Shown: positions 25,348-34,896, numbered from the stretch's first letter. The stretch is DNA of 64,000 bases from an uncultured Pirellulaceae bacterium (GCA_937921995.1 CAKZVF010000065.1:1-64000), one strand, 5' to 3'. Numbers and translations: made by a program. Notes: generated by a model from the sequence alone, not told the origin.

Positions 25348-26357
25348 TCAGAGCGCTCTTTTTGTTTTTGGTTTTGCAAATGCTAACCGTTAGCGCCGAA
25401 AGTTTCGCGCAAACGCGTTCTACAATTATCAATCGCACCGTTTCGCAAACCCTACCCAAGACAGTCAAAATCGTCGGCAGCGGTGGCTTCCGCGGACTCG
25501 AGGCCTACCAAAGTGGTTTTTTGATTTCCAATGAAGGCCACATCCTAACCGCGTGGAGCTATGTGCTCGACAGCGACGTCATCACGCTGACCATGAACGA
25601 CGGAACCAAGCGAGAAGCTCAGTTAATGGGGTTTGATCCGCGATTGGACATTGCCGTGTTGAAGATCGACGTGGCCGATACGCCGCACTTTAATCTGGAG
25701 GTCGCGACAACGGCCAGCGTCGGCGACCGGATTTTGGCGTTCAGTAATTTGTATGGCGTGGCAACCGGGAACGAACCGGTCAGCGTTCAGCAGGGATTTG
25801 TGTCGGCCAAGATTCAGCTTTCAGCGCGTCGTGGTGCTTATCAATCGCCCTATCAGGATGATGCCTATTTGTTGGACGCGATGACCAACAATCCCGGTGC
25901 CGCGGGCGGAGCGTTAACGGATTTGCAAGGCCGTTTAGTGGGCATGTTGGGTAAGGAGTTGCGTGACAGTAAGACGGGGGCTTGGTTGAACTTCGCGCTA
26001 CCGATGGAAAAGCTGATGGACGCGATCAAACGTATTCGCGCGGGCGAAATTACCAGTAATAGCGATGTTATTGACCGGCCCACCGAACCTATCAGCGCGG
26101 CGTTGCTGGGGTTTTCGCTGGTGGCGGATATTGTCCAGAAAACGCCTCCCTTTATTGATCGCGTCGTTGTTGGATCGGTGGCGGCGAAAATCGGAGTGCG
26201 TCCAGACGATTTGATCATCGAAGTCAATGGGCAGATGACGGCCAGCGTGAAGGATGTGCTGAAGCAGTTTCAACGCACCGATCGTGATGGTTCGGTCGAT
26301 CTGACGGTGCAACGCGGAAATCGTTTCATCGATATGAAACTCAGGTTAGTGGAGTAG
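25344..26357 (+). CDS. Degenerate S1C protease paralogue with PDZ (pseudoenzyme)
   Basis: The product is 337 residues with a signal peptide ending SFAQ. The trypsin-like scaffold is recognisable (SGFLISNEGHILTAWSYV, GFDPRLDIAVLKI, DAMTNNPGAAGGALTDLQGR) and a PDZ domain follows (FIDRVVVGSVAAKIGVRPDDLIIEVNG). The catalytic residues are not conserved: the His position in LTxxHV is Ser (TAWSYV), and the GNSGG motif is GAAGG, so the Ser nucleophile is Ala187. The Asp is kept. The frame is intact and coupled to the upstream active protease, so it is likely a retained regulator or chaperone-like partner rather than a decaying gene. Confidence 0.85.
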   Translation: MIRALFLFLVLQMLTVSAESFAQTRSTIINRTVSQTLPKTVKIVGSGGFRGLEAYQSGFLISNEGHILTAWSYVLDSDVITLTMNDGTKREAQLMGFDPRLDIAVLKIDVADTPHFNLEVATTASVGDRILAFSNLYGVATGNEPVSVQQGFVSAKIQLSARRGAYQSPYQDDAYLLDAMTNNPGAAGGALTDLQGRLVGMLGKELRDSKTGAWLNFALPMEKLMDAIKRIRAGEITSNSDVIDRPTEPISAALLGFSLVADIVQKTPPFIDRVVVGSVAAKIGVRPDDLIIEVNGQMTASVKDVLKQFQRTDRDGSVDLTVQRGNRFIDMKLRLVE

Positions 26358-26523
26358 GGTAGTAGTGTCGTCAGCGTGATTTAGCCGCGTGTGTCACGGG
26401 TGAATTTAAGTAGATGGATTGTTCAAGATCCACCGTGGTTTGGGCTCCCAGCCCGAAAAACGTCTAACGTTAGTGCGGGCCAAGAGCTCGCATGACGAGT
26501 TTTGTTTTTTCAATGAGGCAATT

Positions 26524-27006
26524 TTGTTCGGCCGATTACTGTTACTGTTCATTGTCGTTCCGCTGGTGGATTTGTTTTTGCTGCTGTGGATTTCCAAATT
26601 CACTGGCCTCCCAGCAACGATTGGACTGGTTGTTTTAACGGGATTTATTGGTGCTTGGTTGGCCAAACAGCAAGGCACGTTCGTCAAGGGCCAGATCAAG
26701 GATCGCCTTAGCCAGCAGCAAATGCCGGCTGACTTGATCGGTGATGGAGCGATGATTCTGTTCGCGGCGGGACTTTTGCTGACGCCTGGTTTGCTGACGG
26801 ACTTGCTGGGTTTTAGCCTGTTGATTCCTGCGTGCCGATCGCAATACAAGAAGGTGTTCGCTCAGCATTTCAAAAGTAGTTTCAACTTCCAGGTGTTCAC
26901 GCCGCCGAACAACCAACCGAGACACCGCCCAGATGATCCCAATGTTATCGATGGCGAAGTGGTTGAAAAACGTGATGCAGACGATCCGCTCAGCGGCGAT
27001 TTCTGA
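26524..27006 (+). CDS. fxsA: FxsA family inner-membrane protein
   Basis: From TTG 26524 the product is 160 residues: (M)FGRLLLLFIVVPLVDLFLLLW, then GLPATIGLVVLTGFIGAWLA, then DGAMILFAAGLLLTPGLLTDLLGFSLLIP. This is the FxsA pattern with a short first helix, the GxxxTxxLV region and the P-G-x-x-T-D-x-x-G motif, and a hydrophilic C-terminus. GAGG stands 8 bases before TTG, and family members begin right here, so the longer frame to 26419 is rejected. In E. coli FxsA is a membrane protein known from F-plasmid phage exclusion; the cellular role is unclear. Confidence 0.85.
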   Translation: MFGRLLLLFIVVPLVDLFLLLWISKFTGLPATIGLVVLTGFIGAWLAKQQGTFVKGQIKDRLSQQQMPADLIGDGAMILFAAGLLLTPGLLTDLLGFSLLIPACRSQYKKVFAQHFKSSFNFQVFTPPNNQPRHRPDDPNVIDGEVVEKRDADDPLSGDF

Positions 27007-27394
27007 AGTCTGGATTTGTCTTCCGCTTAAACTTGTTGCGGTAAAAATGCGCTCCAACGCGGCCTTGTTAATTGGGTATGGTCAGCTGTTATTAGGGTTG
27101 TCGTGGCAATTCAGTTAATGCAGTGAAATGTTAAGGGAGTGTTAGAGGTTTGTTAAGGCATGGCCTCGCGAGGCCAGCCTACATGGGAAATTCATATTTC
27201 AGTTGACCTCGGAAATTTAAATGTCAAATACTGTCTGAGCGAAAATTTCGCTTTGCGCGTTTGCGTGGCGCAAGTTGTGAACAATATTTCCAAGGTGGGG
27301 TTTTCAGAGCCGCGTTTAATTCTGGTTCTGCTTGCCACACTCGAAAAATACAACTGCGTGCTATTTAGAAATAAGAACCTTCCGAGAGAGTCTG
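27007..27394. other. Intergenic upstream of amt
   Basis: About 390 bases without a supported gene. A 16-base perfect palindrome, TGGCCTCGCGAGGCCA, lies at about 27161-27176. I looked for a sigma54 -24/-12 promoter for amt and found no convincing match. Confidence 0.45.
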
Positions 27395-28630
27395 ATGGAA
27401 CCGAACAACATTGAAATGGTTGCAGAAACACTGCAAACCAACATGAATTTTTTATGGGTCGCGGTCGCCGCGGCGCTCGTGTTTTTCATGCAGGCAGGCT
27501 TTGCCATGCTCGAAAGTGGCATGGTACGCAGTAAAAATGCCATCAACGTAATTATGAAGAACTACACCGACATGTGCTTCGGTGCCCTCGTTTTCTGGGG
27601 GATAGGTTACGGACTGATGTTCGGAACCATCAATGGTGAATTCGGTCTTTACGGAACCGATACCTTCATGGTCGAAGGTGAGCCATGGGATTACATGGTT
27701 CTGGTTTACCAAATGATGTTCGCCGCGACTGCGGCCACGATTGTTTCGGGTGCGTTGGCCGAACGTATTCGTTTTGGTGCTTACGTTTTCGTCGCGATGA
27801 TCATCACGGGATTCATCTACCCCGTCTTCGGATGTTGGGTTTGGAACGACGGCGGCTGGTTGGCTGAGAAGGGCTTCATCGACTTCGCCGGAAGCAGCGT
27901 CGTTCACTCTGTCGGCGGCTGGTGTGCTCTGGCTGGTTTGATCGTGCTGGGCCCTCGTCTTGGTCGCTTCGGCGAAGATGGCGAAGTCCGCGAAATCGGT
28001 GGCCACAACCTTCCGTTAGTTGCCTTTGGTGGCATGATCCTGTGGTTCGGCTGGTTCGGCTTTAACGGCGGAAGTACTTTGTCTGCTGACGAAAGCATCG
28101 GCGGCATTTTGCTGAACACGCATCTCGCTGGTGCTGCTGGTGTGGTCGGATTCGTTCTGACGCGGATCTTGACCGGTGGCAAACTGATCATGACCGATAC
28201 CGTTAACGGCGGTTTGGCCGGATTGGTCGGGATCACCGCCGGTTGTGCTTCAATGTCTCCTTCCTACGCGATCGTCACGGGATTGTCTGCAGGACTGATT
28301 TGTGTCATCGCATCTCATGTTTGTTTGGCACGAAAATGGGATGATGCAGTTGGCGCGGTTGCCGTGCACGGCGTTTGCGGTGCGTGGGGAACTCTTGCTG
28401 CCGGAATGTTCCTCGAAGGAAACCTGTTCAACGTAGACATAATTTTGGTTCAACTAACTGGTATCGGAGCATGTTTCGTCTGGACGTTCTTCACTGCGAT
28501 CGCGGCGTTCCAGATTGTATCGGTGATCATTGACCTACGCGTCAGCACTACCGACGAACAACGCGGGCTCGATTTCAGCGAACACCATGAAGTCGGATAC
28601 CCTGAATTCCAAGCCAAACTTCACGGCTAA
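27395..28630 (+). CDS. amt: Ammonium transporter (Amt/MEP/Rh family)
   Basis: From ATG 27395 (purine-rich GAGAGAG just upstream) the product is 411 residues with about 11 membrane helices. Family signatures: FFMQAGFAMLESGMVRSKNAINVIMKN, WNDGGWLAEKGFIDFAGSSVVHSVGGWCAL, ADESIGGILLNTHLAGAAG, DTVNGGLAGLVGITAGCA and VAVHGVCGAWGTLAAG. The twin-His positions appear in FAGSSVVHSVGG and AVHGVCGA. It imports ammonium across the inner membrane. No glnK/PII gene is adjacent, unlike the common amtB-glnK pairing. An earlier in-frame start at 27332 lacks family support. Confidence 0.95.
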   Translation: MEPNNIEMVAETLQTNMNFLWVAVAAALVFFMQAGFAMLESGMVRSKNAINVIMKNYTDMCFGALVFWGIGYGLMFGTINGEFGLYGTDTFMVEGEPWDYMVLVYQMMFAATAATIVSGALAERIRFGAYVFVAMIITGFIYPVFGCWVWNDGGWLAEKGFIDFAGSSVVHSVGGWCALAGLIVLGPRLGRFGEDGEVREIGGHNLPLVAFGGMILWFGWFGFNGGSTLSADESIGGILLNTHLAGAAGVVGFVLTRILTGGKLIMTDTVNGGLAGLVGITAGCASMSPSYAIVTGLSAGLICVIASHVCLARKWDDAVGAVAVHGVCGAWGTLAAGMFLEGNLFNVDIILVQLTGIGACFVWTFFTAIAAFQIVSVIIDLRVSTTDEQRGLDFSEHHEVGYPEFQAKLHG

Positions 28631-28774
28631 TTCAGACAGTCACGCAAAGGTCGGCGATCCAATTTGGTTCGCCGGCTGCTTGACTGATTACCAGCGAATT
28701 TCAAGATAAATCAAAACCCTACCAAGAACAAATTCCCCTACCGATGCAAGCGCAGGCTGCTCACGAAAGACGTT

Positions 28775-29455
28775 ATGACAGTTAGCAACACAGAAAAATC
28801 TAAACGGCGTAGGATTCTCGCTAAGTCACTTGGCGAAGATACGCCTACGAACATCATTCAAAGCGCGATTGATCTGCTTGAAAATGAATTCGGCGATAAT
28901 CCAGAAATTAAGTACGCCGAATTGATTGATCGCCTGCGTGCGAGCTTTGATCATCCTGCATTTGAGAGCCCGAATTTGTTGGGGCGCATTATGATGGTTC
29001 GCAACAAACCGGCCGATCAGATCGGGCCCGATCCCGCGGACGGACCTGTGGTCGAACGTGGTGCACCGGTGGCACAGCAAGCCGTTTCCGCCAAGTCCAA
29101 CGTCGAAGGACGTGAGCTCGTTTTCAACACGTTGTTTGGGCATATTACGGCGGCGATAGCCAAACGCGGCGACAGTGTGGAGGCATCCTATCGACAACAT
29201 CTTCTGTCTGAAGCTCAGCAGATGAACCTGTCTCAGGACTGCGGAAAGAAATTGGTGTCGTGGGTCCAGTCTAACAAAGCGGCATCTGAGATCACCGGTA
29301 CCACTGCCGAACTTCATCAAATCATCAACGCGGCGTTCGTTTGGATGTGCCGCGAATTTGGCCCCGTGTTCGCAGACAAAGTTCTGATTAACTCCGTCAA
29401 CGAAACGGACAAGCTCAACGAAGCCTTCGACTTCCCTCCCCGAGACTTCCTGTAA
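28775..29455 (+). CDS. Hypothetical protein, 226 aa
   Basis: ATG 28775 opens a soluble protein with no signal peptide and no recognised family. Visible features: a basic N-terminus (KSKRRRILAKS), an alpha-helical first part (NIIQSAIDLLENEFGDNPEIKYAELIDRLR), a Pro/Gly-rich middle (IGPDPADGPVVERGAP) and a helical C-terminal half (SVEASYRQHLLSEAQQM..., ELHQIINAAFVWMCREFGPVFADKVL). Codon use matches its neighbours and a strong terminator follows at 29521, so it is a real gene. Confidence 0.7.
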   Translation: MTVSNTEKSKRRRILAKSLGEDTPTNIIQSAIDLLENEFGDNPEIKYAELIDRLRASFDHPAFESPNLLGRIMMVRNKPADQIGPDPADGPVVERGAPVAQQAVSAKSNVEGRELVFNTLFGHITAAIAKRGDSVEASYRQHLLSEAQQMNLSQDCGKKLVSWVQSNKAASEITGTTAELHQIINAAFVWMCREFGPVFADKVLINSVNETDKLNEAFDFPPRDFL

Positions 29456-29520
29456 TCCTCGATGTTCGCGTCGCGAAACGACTTGGCATTGCCGAGTGTT
29501 TCGACGGCGGAATACAACAA

Positions 29521-29579
29521 CACCTCTGAACAGTTCCAGTTCTGATTTTCAGAACCGGACTTCTGTTCAGAGGTTTTTT
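29521..29579 (+). terminator. Rho-independent terminator
   Basis: ACCTCTGAACAG at the left pairs with CTGTTCAGAGGT at the right, and an inner stem GTTCTG/CAGAAC is nested inside. A six-T run follows. It lies 66 bases after the stop of the 226-residue hypothetical gene. Confidence 0.88.
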
Positions 29580-29825
29580 CATTCGCAGCGATGACTGCAA
29601 TGGCTTGCCGGTTCCCAATCACTTGCCCTTTTGTTAGGGCCAAGAAGATTCCCGCCGGTACCGCTTGCAAACGCGATGTTTTCCCAGTCCTCGCGGTAAT
29701 AAGCTTAATAGCCTGAATTCGATTCGCCTGAAGAAAGCATTCTGCGTTGAAAGCAGGTCTGTGCGAGGTTACACTTGATTTTCTCCTTTTCGCCGATCTC
29801 TCCCGCCAACACTTCACTCCCACCC

Positions 29826-31682
29826 ATGATGATGCAATTAAAACAGTGCTTGTACGTTTTCGTTCTTTTATGTTTGTTCAATTCTGCCGACGCCGTCGCT
29901 CAGATAAGCATCGTCACCAAAAATTGGCCGGGGAGAGGAAATGATCTTGTCTACGATCGGCATCGGGATGTTATTTACGTTACCGTTGGATCGGCCGTCG
30001 GCGCTCCCAATGGAAACTCGATCCTTGTCCTGGACCCAGAAACGCTGGGCATCCTTGAGCGGATTCCTGTTGGGAGCGAGCCAAACAGATTGGCAATTTC
30101 GAACGATTGTTCCCGAGTTTACGTAGGAATAGATGGCGCGACTTCTTTTCGGTACTACGAACCGGCAACCGGGCAGCTTGGCCCTTTGCAACCAGTTCGA
30201 GGGCGTGGGTTTAATAATTCCCCCGGCGACCCCGCAGTTGTCGAAGACATGGTCGTTTCGCCAACTGACCCTAAATTGGTTATCGTTTCGTCAGATGAAC
30301 TCGGTAGTTCTGCCAGTGGTAACATTGAAATATTTAATGACACGGGAAGAATTGGTGGCGTAGGAGGAGCTTATGAAGCGGAATCGCTCGCCTTCGTTGA
30401 CCATAATACGCTGATTGGATTAGAAAACTCAAACACCGGATTTGATTCGACTCGTTTCAAGCTTGTCGATGATGAATTAATTTTTGAACAAGAGGCGGGC
30501 GGTGTGATTGGTGGTTTCAGTACCACCATCGAGGCATCGGGCGGGCTGATCTTCACATCCAACGGCGCTGTGATGGACCCAACCAACTTGACACTGTTGG
30601 GGACGTTTTCTGGTGCTAATAATGCGGTAGAAGCGAGCGTCGAGGATGGTTTGGTTTACTATCTTGGATACTACGAACTCACCGTCTACGATTTGAATAC
30701 GTTCCTTAAGGTTGATTCGTATCCGATCAGCCCTTTTAGTGGTACGAAGACGCTTGATTTTGCCGGAAAAGATCGTTTGGCATTTATTAGGACTAGTGGA
30801 TCGGTCGGGGTTATCTCGGGAGTCCAGTTAACGCCTCCGCCGCTGCCTGAGATCAACATCAGAGGCACTGTCGGCGACGACGATTTAGTATTCGATCTGG
30901 CCAATCGACAGTACACACTCAACGGCGCAACTTCTTCGGTTCCTTTTGAAGTCAATAAATTTCGGTTCAACGGATTTGGCGGACAGGATACGGTTAGATA
31001 TCTCGGCGATGAAAACGATTCTGAATTTGCGATCCTCCGAAGCGATTTCTTTTCCGTTGCAGCCGAAAACTTCTCCTTTTCAGCGCGTAATTGTCACGAC
31101 GTTGAATTTGTATCAGATTCCGACGACGATTTCGCAATCTTCTTCGACTCAGTCGGCCACGACAATGTTCTCGTTACGCCTGGTCGAGTCGCGCTGAGGA
31201 ATAACTTAGCCACGCTGGTCGCTTCATCAATTTCCACGGCCTATGTTTATAGTCAAGGCGGTAGCGATAACGTTCGGTTCCGTGGCGGAGCAGAAGCGGA
31301 GCGGTTGGCTGCAAATCTGAAAAGTCGGCGAATCGCCTTTTCCGGTCAAGACTACTTCGTTAACACGAGAGGCTTTTTGAACGCTGCAGTGAATGCGGGG
31401 ATAGGCGATAATGATTCGGGATCGGTTATCGATTCCAACGGAGATGATTTTTATTACGCGATCGGAAACTTTGGATATTTGTTCAATGATGCAGGCATCG
31501 CATACAGTTTCAAAGAGATTGAGAATCTTAATATCAGATCGACTGCCGGCAACGATATTGGAGCACTCCAGCAAACGACTGATTCCAACGTGCGAGGCAA
31601 TGCCGTATGGAGTTCGTTGTATGGTCCGGGCTTCAACCATAATCTCTTCAACTTTAGCCGCGTGGATGTTAGGGAAGAGTGA
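29826..31682 (+). CDS. Secreted beta-propeller-like protein
   Basis: The product is about 618 residues from ATG 29826 (three ATGs in a row; any could start). The signal peptide is LKQCLYVFVLLCLFNSADAVAQ. The first 320 residues have propeller-type repeats (DLVYDRHRDVIYVTVG, SILVLDPETLGILERIPVG, RLAISNDCSRVYVGID, VYDLNTFLKVDSYPIS), similar to YVTN/WD-like surface proteins. The C-terminal half is beta-rich with Asp/Asn repeats (GDDDLVFDLANRQYTLNG, GGQDTVRYLGDENDSEF) reminiscent of secreted calcium-type repeat proteins. No enzyme motif was seen. It probably acts at the cell surface. The frame's earlier TTG at 29775 is not supported by the signal peptide. Confidence 0.65.
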   Translation: MMMQLKQCLYVFVLLCLFNSADAVAQISIVTKNWPGRGNDLVYDRHRDVIYVTVGSAVGAPNGNSILVLDPETLGILERIPVGSEPNRLAISNDCSRVYVGIDGATSFRYYEPATGQLGPLQPVRGRGFNNSPGDPAVVEDMVVSPTDPKLVIVSSDELGSSASGNIEIFNDTGRIGGVGGAYEAESLAFVDHNTLIGLENSNTGFDSTRFKLVDDELIFEQEAGGVIGGFSTTIEASGGLIFTSNGAVMDPTNLTLLGTFSGANNAVEASVEDGLVYYLGYYELTVYDLNTFLKVDSYPISPFSGTKTLDFAGKDRLAFIRTSGSVGVISGVQLTPPPLPEINIRGTVGDDDLVFDLANRQYTLNGATSSVPFEVNKFRFNGFGGQDTVRYLGDENDSEFAILRSDFFSVAAENFSFSARNCHDVEFVSDSDDDFAIFFDSVGHDNVLVTPGRVALRNNLATLVASSISTAYVYSQGGSDNVRFRGGAEAERLAANLKSRRIAFSGQDYFVNTRGFLNAAVNAGIGDNDSGSVIDSNGDDFYYAIGNFGYLFNDAGIAYSFKEIENLNIRSTAGNDIGALQQTTDSNVRGNAVWSSLYGPGFNHNLFNFSRVDVREE

Positions 31683-31686
31683 CCCT

Positions 31687-31848
31687 TTACTTTGTTCGGT
31701 CGTCAGTTTTCCGACGAGATTCTTTGCGGCAACGCTCGCTGCAAAATTTGACGTTGTCCCAGTCGCGTTTCCATTTCTTTCGCCAAGCGAAGGGGCGACC
31801 GCAATGGACGCAAATTTTGGACGGCAAGTCTGATTTCTGATGAGTCAT
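31687..31848 (-). CDS. DUF2256 family small zinc-finger-like protein
   Basis: The product is 53 residues: MTHQKSDLPSKICVHCGRPF then AWRKKWKRDWDNVKFCSERCRK. The CxxC...CxxxC arrangement with WRKKW and YCSERC-type spacing is the DUF2256 signature (about 45-60 residues). ATG 31848 overlaps the fdhD stop (ATGA), so it is translationally coupled. It is too short for many gene callers. DUF2256 proteins are of unknown function. Confidence 0.85.
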   Translation of the reverse strand: MTHQKSDLPSKICVHCGRPFAWRKKWKRDWDNVKFCSERCRKESRRKTDDRTK

Positions 31849-32738
31849 GACGGGCTGTCGTTGATGCGTTGGCTGTGCGTGTAGACGTTGAATTTTTTTC
31901 CCGAGTTGAATCCGATCAAGGTGATCCCGAAACGATCGGCCAGCTCAATCGCAAGGCTCGACGGTGCACCGACGGCCACCATGACCGGGATGCCTGCGAT
32001 CGCCGCTTTCTGTACGAGTTCAAAACTGGCGCGGCCGCTGACAACCAGAACGTTTTGCTTCAGTAGATGCGTTTGATTCTCAATCAGGCATCGGCCGACT
32101 AACTTGTCGACCGCGTTGTGACGACCAACGTCCTCGGCCAGCGTTAAGACTTGCCCGGCTGGTGTCAGCAAACCCGCCGCGTGAAGGCCGCCGGTGGTGC
32201 CGAAGATTGACTGCCGGTTCTGGAGTTGAGCGGGCATGCCTAAAACGGTTTTGGGGGTCAAAGTTACGTCATCGCCGGTGATCACATCTACATTTTGAGC
32301 TTCCACAGCATCAAGTGACGCCTTGCCGCAGACTCCGCAACTAGACGTCGTGTAAAAGTGGCGTTGAAGTCGGCTCATGTCGACACCGAAACCCTTGGCA
32401 AGATTGACGCGCAGTTGATTGCTGATCGTTTCTCCTTCAGCGACGGGGCCGCACGTTTCAAAGTTATCGAAATGTTCGTTGGATGTAATAATCCCTTCGG
32501 AGAGCAGAAAACCGGCGGCCAACGCTTCGTCATCGCCCGGTGTGCGCATCGTGATCGACAGGCTGCGGTCTTTTCGTTTGTCGCCGTCGCTGAATACAAC
32601 GCGAATTTCAAGTGGACTTTCGACCGCAACGGCATCGTCGACTGATTGGGATTCAATTTTGTTCTGGGCAGCGTCGCTGGAGTAACGTTTGATGGAAACT
32701 TGACGCTGGCCGACGTTGTTTTCTTGGGGTTTATTCAT
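31845..32738 (-). CDS. fdhD: FdhD, sulfur carrier/sulfurtransferase for formate dehydrogenase
   Basis: From ATG 32738 the product is 297 residues. TTSSCGVCGKASLDAV carries the catalytic CxxC loop. SIFGTTGGLHAAGL, EDVGRHNAVDKLVG, SGRASFELVQKAAIAGIPVMVAVGAPSSLAI and ADRFGITLIGF are hallmark blocks. FdhD passes sulfur from IscS/NifS to the bis-MGD cofactor of formate dehydrogenase. No formate dehydrogenase gene is in the window. The start lies 8 bases inside the 3' end of the upstream fused transporter/synthase-like gene, and the stop overlaps DUF2256, giving a three-gene unit. The frame to 32855 lies within the upstream gene and is rejected. Confidence 0.93.
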   Translation of the reverse strand: MNKPQENNVGQRQVSIKRYSSDAAQNKIESQSVDDAVAVESPLEIRVVFSDGDKRKDRSLSITMRTPGDDEALAAGFLLSEGIITSNEHFDNFETCGPVAEGETISNQLRVNLAKGFGVDMSRLQRHFYTTSSCGVCGKASLDAVEAQNVDVITGDDVTLTPKTVLGMPAQLQNRQSIFGTTGGLHAAGLLTPAGQVLTLAEDVGRHNAVDKLVGRCLIENQTHLLKQNVLVVSGRASFELVQKAAIAGIPVMVAVGAPSSLAIELADRFGITLIGFNSGKKFNVYTHSQRINDSPS

Positions 32739-34896
32739 TGGATGGTGCGCTGGGTTGGTTGCCTTTGGGAAGCGGCTTTGATTGTGAATCTTGAATCGCT
32801 TCCACGTCGATCTTGAAGTTCCACTTGGTGACCGGTGCCAGCGGCGCGAAATCATCGGTCCAGCGGATCTTAGGCATGGCGCTGGGCCAGGTTGACTCCA
32901 AAGGGTCCATCCAGGTCGCCGACAACAGCGTTTCGTTTCGGCTCAAGCAGACCCACAACGTCCCTTTGTCCTGCGGTCCATTCTTGTTTTCACGAACGAA
33001 GCTGTCGAGTCCTTTCTCGTTGGCGTGTGATGCGATTACCGGTCGTAAATCTACAAAACGATTCGTGATATGGAAAATCAGCATCCCATCGGGATTCAAT
33101 TGTTTCAAATAAAGATCGACGCATTGCGAAGTGATCAAATGTTGGGGAATCGCGTCACTGGAGAAAGCGTCGACGAAAAGGAGGTCGAACCGATCGCCGC
33201 CGCTTTGTGCCAGTTGACGCTCGAGCAACACGCGTCCATCACCGATGAAGACGTCCGCCTGCTGGTGATACCGGTCCAAGAAAGAGAAGTGAGTTTTTGC
33301 AATCTCTTCGACGGCGGGGTTGAGTTCGTAGAAAGAAAAATGATCCTCTGGTTGGCACCACGCCAGCATCGCTCCGATCCCCATGCCAACCACACAAGCC
33401 TTCACTCCAGGCGTTTGGCCGCTCGATTGTTTGAACTCACGCATGCGTCGAAACGCGATACCAACGCCGCTGTTCTTCGTGTAGTAACCCGACGGTTCAA
33501 ACGCCAGATTTGAGTCGAGGTTCTGGCCGCCGTGGTCGACGTTGCCGCTGACGAAACGCCGATAGGATTTGTCCTCGGTCACCATCACAATGCCGTACTC
33601 GTTGCGTTGACGCGTGATCAGCGCATCCTTTTCCAAAGTGCCGCTCGTTTGCAGCATGAGACTGGCCAGCGTCACCGAAGCGGCGAATCCGCAGCCCAAA
33701 ACCGTCAGCAACATCGCCGGTTTTGGGCACGTCCGATAGACTTGAAGGGTCGCAAGCGCGAGGCACGCAATGATGGCCAGTTGAAATTCTATAAAGTGGA
33801 CAAAAATTATCGGTGCGACAACCGCTGTGAAAATCCCACCGACCGCGCCGCCAACGGCAATCGTTAGATAGAACGCCGTCAGTTTCGATGGAGGCGGCTT
33901 GAGTCGTTCAAGTTCGCCGTGACACACCATGCTGGCGAAAAAACAGACGGCTGTCATAACGGAGATTTGCAGCGCGATCGAGACGTACAGATGCGATTGC
34001 ACAACGCCGATCCCCAAAATAATGCTGACGCACAGCAGCGGAAGAAAGACGGCGCGATGGTACAGTTTCGGTTTTTCGAAACAGATGATGAAGGACAGTA
34101 AATACGCCGCCAGTGGGAGGATCCACAAGAACGGGACCGACGCGATTTCTTGGCACATTAAATTTGTCGTCGCCAGAAGAATCACCGAGGCAACGCCAGC
34201 CAGAAGAAACCAGAGACAGATGTCACTAAGGGAGACGGCTCGCGCAACTGCCGGTTCGGCCGCCAACTGCCAGTGCTTTAAACGCATCGTTGGCCAAGCT
34301 GTCACCACACATAGCAGGGCGTAAATCAAAAATCCCACCGACCAGATCCAAGCCTGAGCCGAAAGTGTCGCCAGAGGCTCTATTAAGAAGGGATAAAGCA
34401 ACAACCCAAGCATCGAACCGAGGTTGGAAACGGCATAAAGTCGATAGGTGGCGCTGCCGTTGTGGGAAGGTTCTTGATCGGAAGTCGTCAGCGCTTCATA
34501 CCACAGTTGGACCAGCGTACTGTTTGCCGACAGCGCGAAGTAAGGCAAACCCACCGTCAGCAACAACGTCAACGCAACCGCGAAATTCAAACCGTCGCCC
34601 GTGGCCGGACGCAGTTCAGGGTTGGGGATGATCGGAAGGAAGCAGCACGCGGCCGCTAGAACAACACAATGACAGAAAAAAGCCGCCCAGCAGGTCAACC
34701 AACGCCGCAAGAAATAACAATACGCGTACCCCAGCACCAACATGACTTGAAAAAACATCATGCACGACGTCCAAACGGCCGCTGAACCGCCAAACCATGG
34801 CAGGATCATTTTCGCGATCATCGGCTGGACCAGAAACAACAAAAACGAACCCAGAAACATCGTCGGTCGCAAAAGATAGAACGACTTAGGCTGCAT
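32731..34896 (-). CDS. Fused MFS-like/spermidine-synthase-like membrane protein
   Basis: The product is 721 residues. The first ~420 residues contain about 12 hydrophobic helices beginning with FLGSFLLFLVQPMIAKMILPWFGGSAAVW, the usual start of fused MFS/spermidine synthase proteins. The C-terminal ~250 residues form a Rossmann-like SAM domain: VVGMGIGAMLAW, SFYELNPAVEEIAK, FIGDGRVLLERQ, DLLFVDAFSSDAIPQHL. The actual substrate of these membrane fusions is unsettled; decarboxy-SAM aminopropyl transfer is not established. It heads a minus-strand unit with fdhD and DUF2256 and is divergent from polX with about 59 bases between starts. Confidence 0.88.
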   Translation of the reverse strand: MQPKSFYLLRPTMFLGSFLLFLVQPMIAKMILPWFGGSAAVWTSCMMFFQVMLVLGYAYCYFLRRWLTCWAAFFCHCVVLAAACCFLPIIPNPELRPATGDGLNFAVALTLLLTVGLPYFALSANSTLVQLWYEALTTSDQEPSHNGSATYRLYAVSNLGSMLGLLLYPFLIEPLATLSAQAWIWSVGFLIYALLCVVTAWPTMRLKHWQLAAEPAVARAVSLSDICLWFLLAGVASVILLATTNLMCQEIASVPFLWILPLAAYLLSFIICFEKPKLYHRAVFLPLLCVSIILGIGVVQSHLYVSIALQISVMTAVCFFASMVCHGELERLKPPPSKLTAFYLTIAVGGAVGGIFTAVVAPIIFVHFIEFQLAIIACLALATLQVYRTCPKPAMLLTVLGCGFAASVTLASLMLQTSGTLEKDALITRQRNEYGIVMVTEDKSYRRFVSGNVDHGGQNLDSNLAFEPSGYYTKNSGVGIAFRRMREFKQSSGQTPGVKACVVGMGIGAMLAWCQPEDHFSFYELNPAVEEIAKTHFSFLDRYHQQADVFIGDGRVLLERQLAQSGGDRFDLLFVDAFSSDAIPQHLITSQCVDLYLKQLNPDGMLIFHITNRFVDLRPVIASHANEKGLDSFVRENKNGPQDKGTLWVCLSRNETLLSATWMDPLESTWPSAMPKIRWTDDFAPLAPVTKWNFKIDVEAIQDSQSKPLPKGNQPSAPSNE

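Noticed and set aside
27160..27380. Sigma54 promoter for amt
   Set aside because: The GG-N10-GC spacing was not met by any candidate (the closest had N8).
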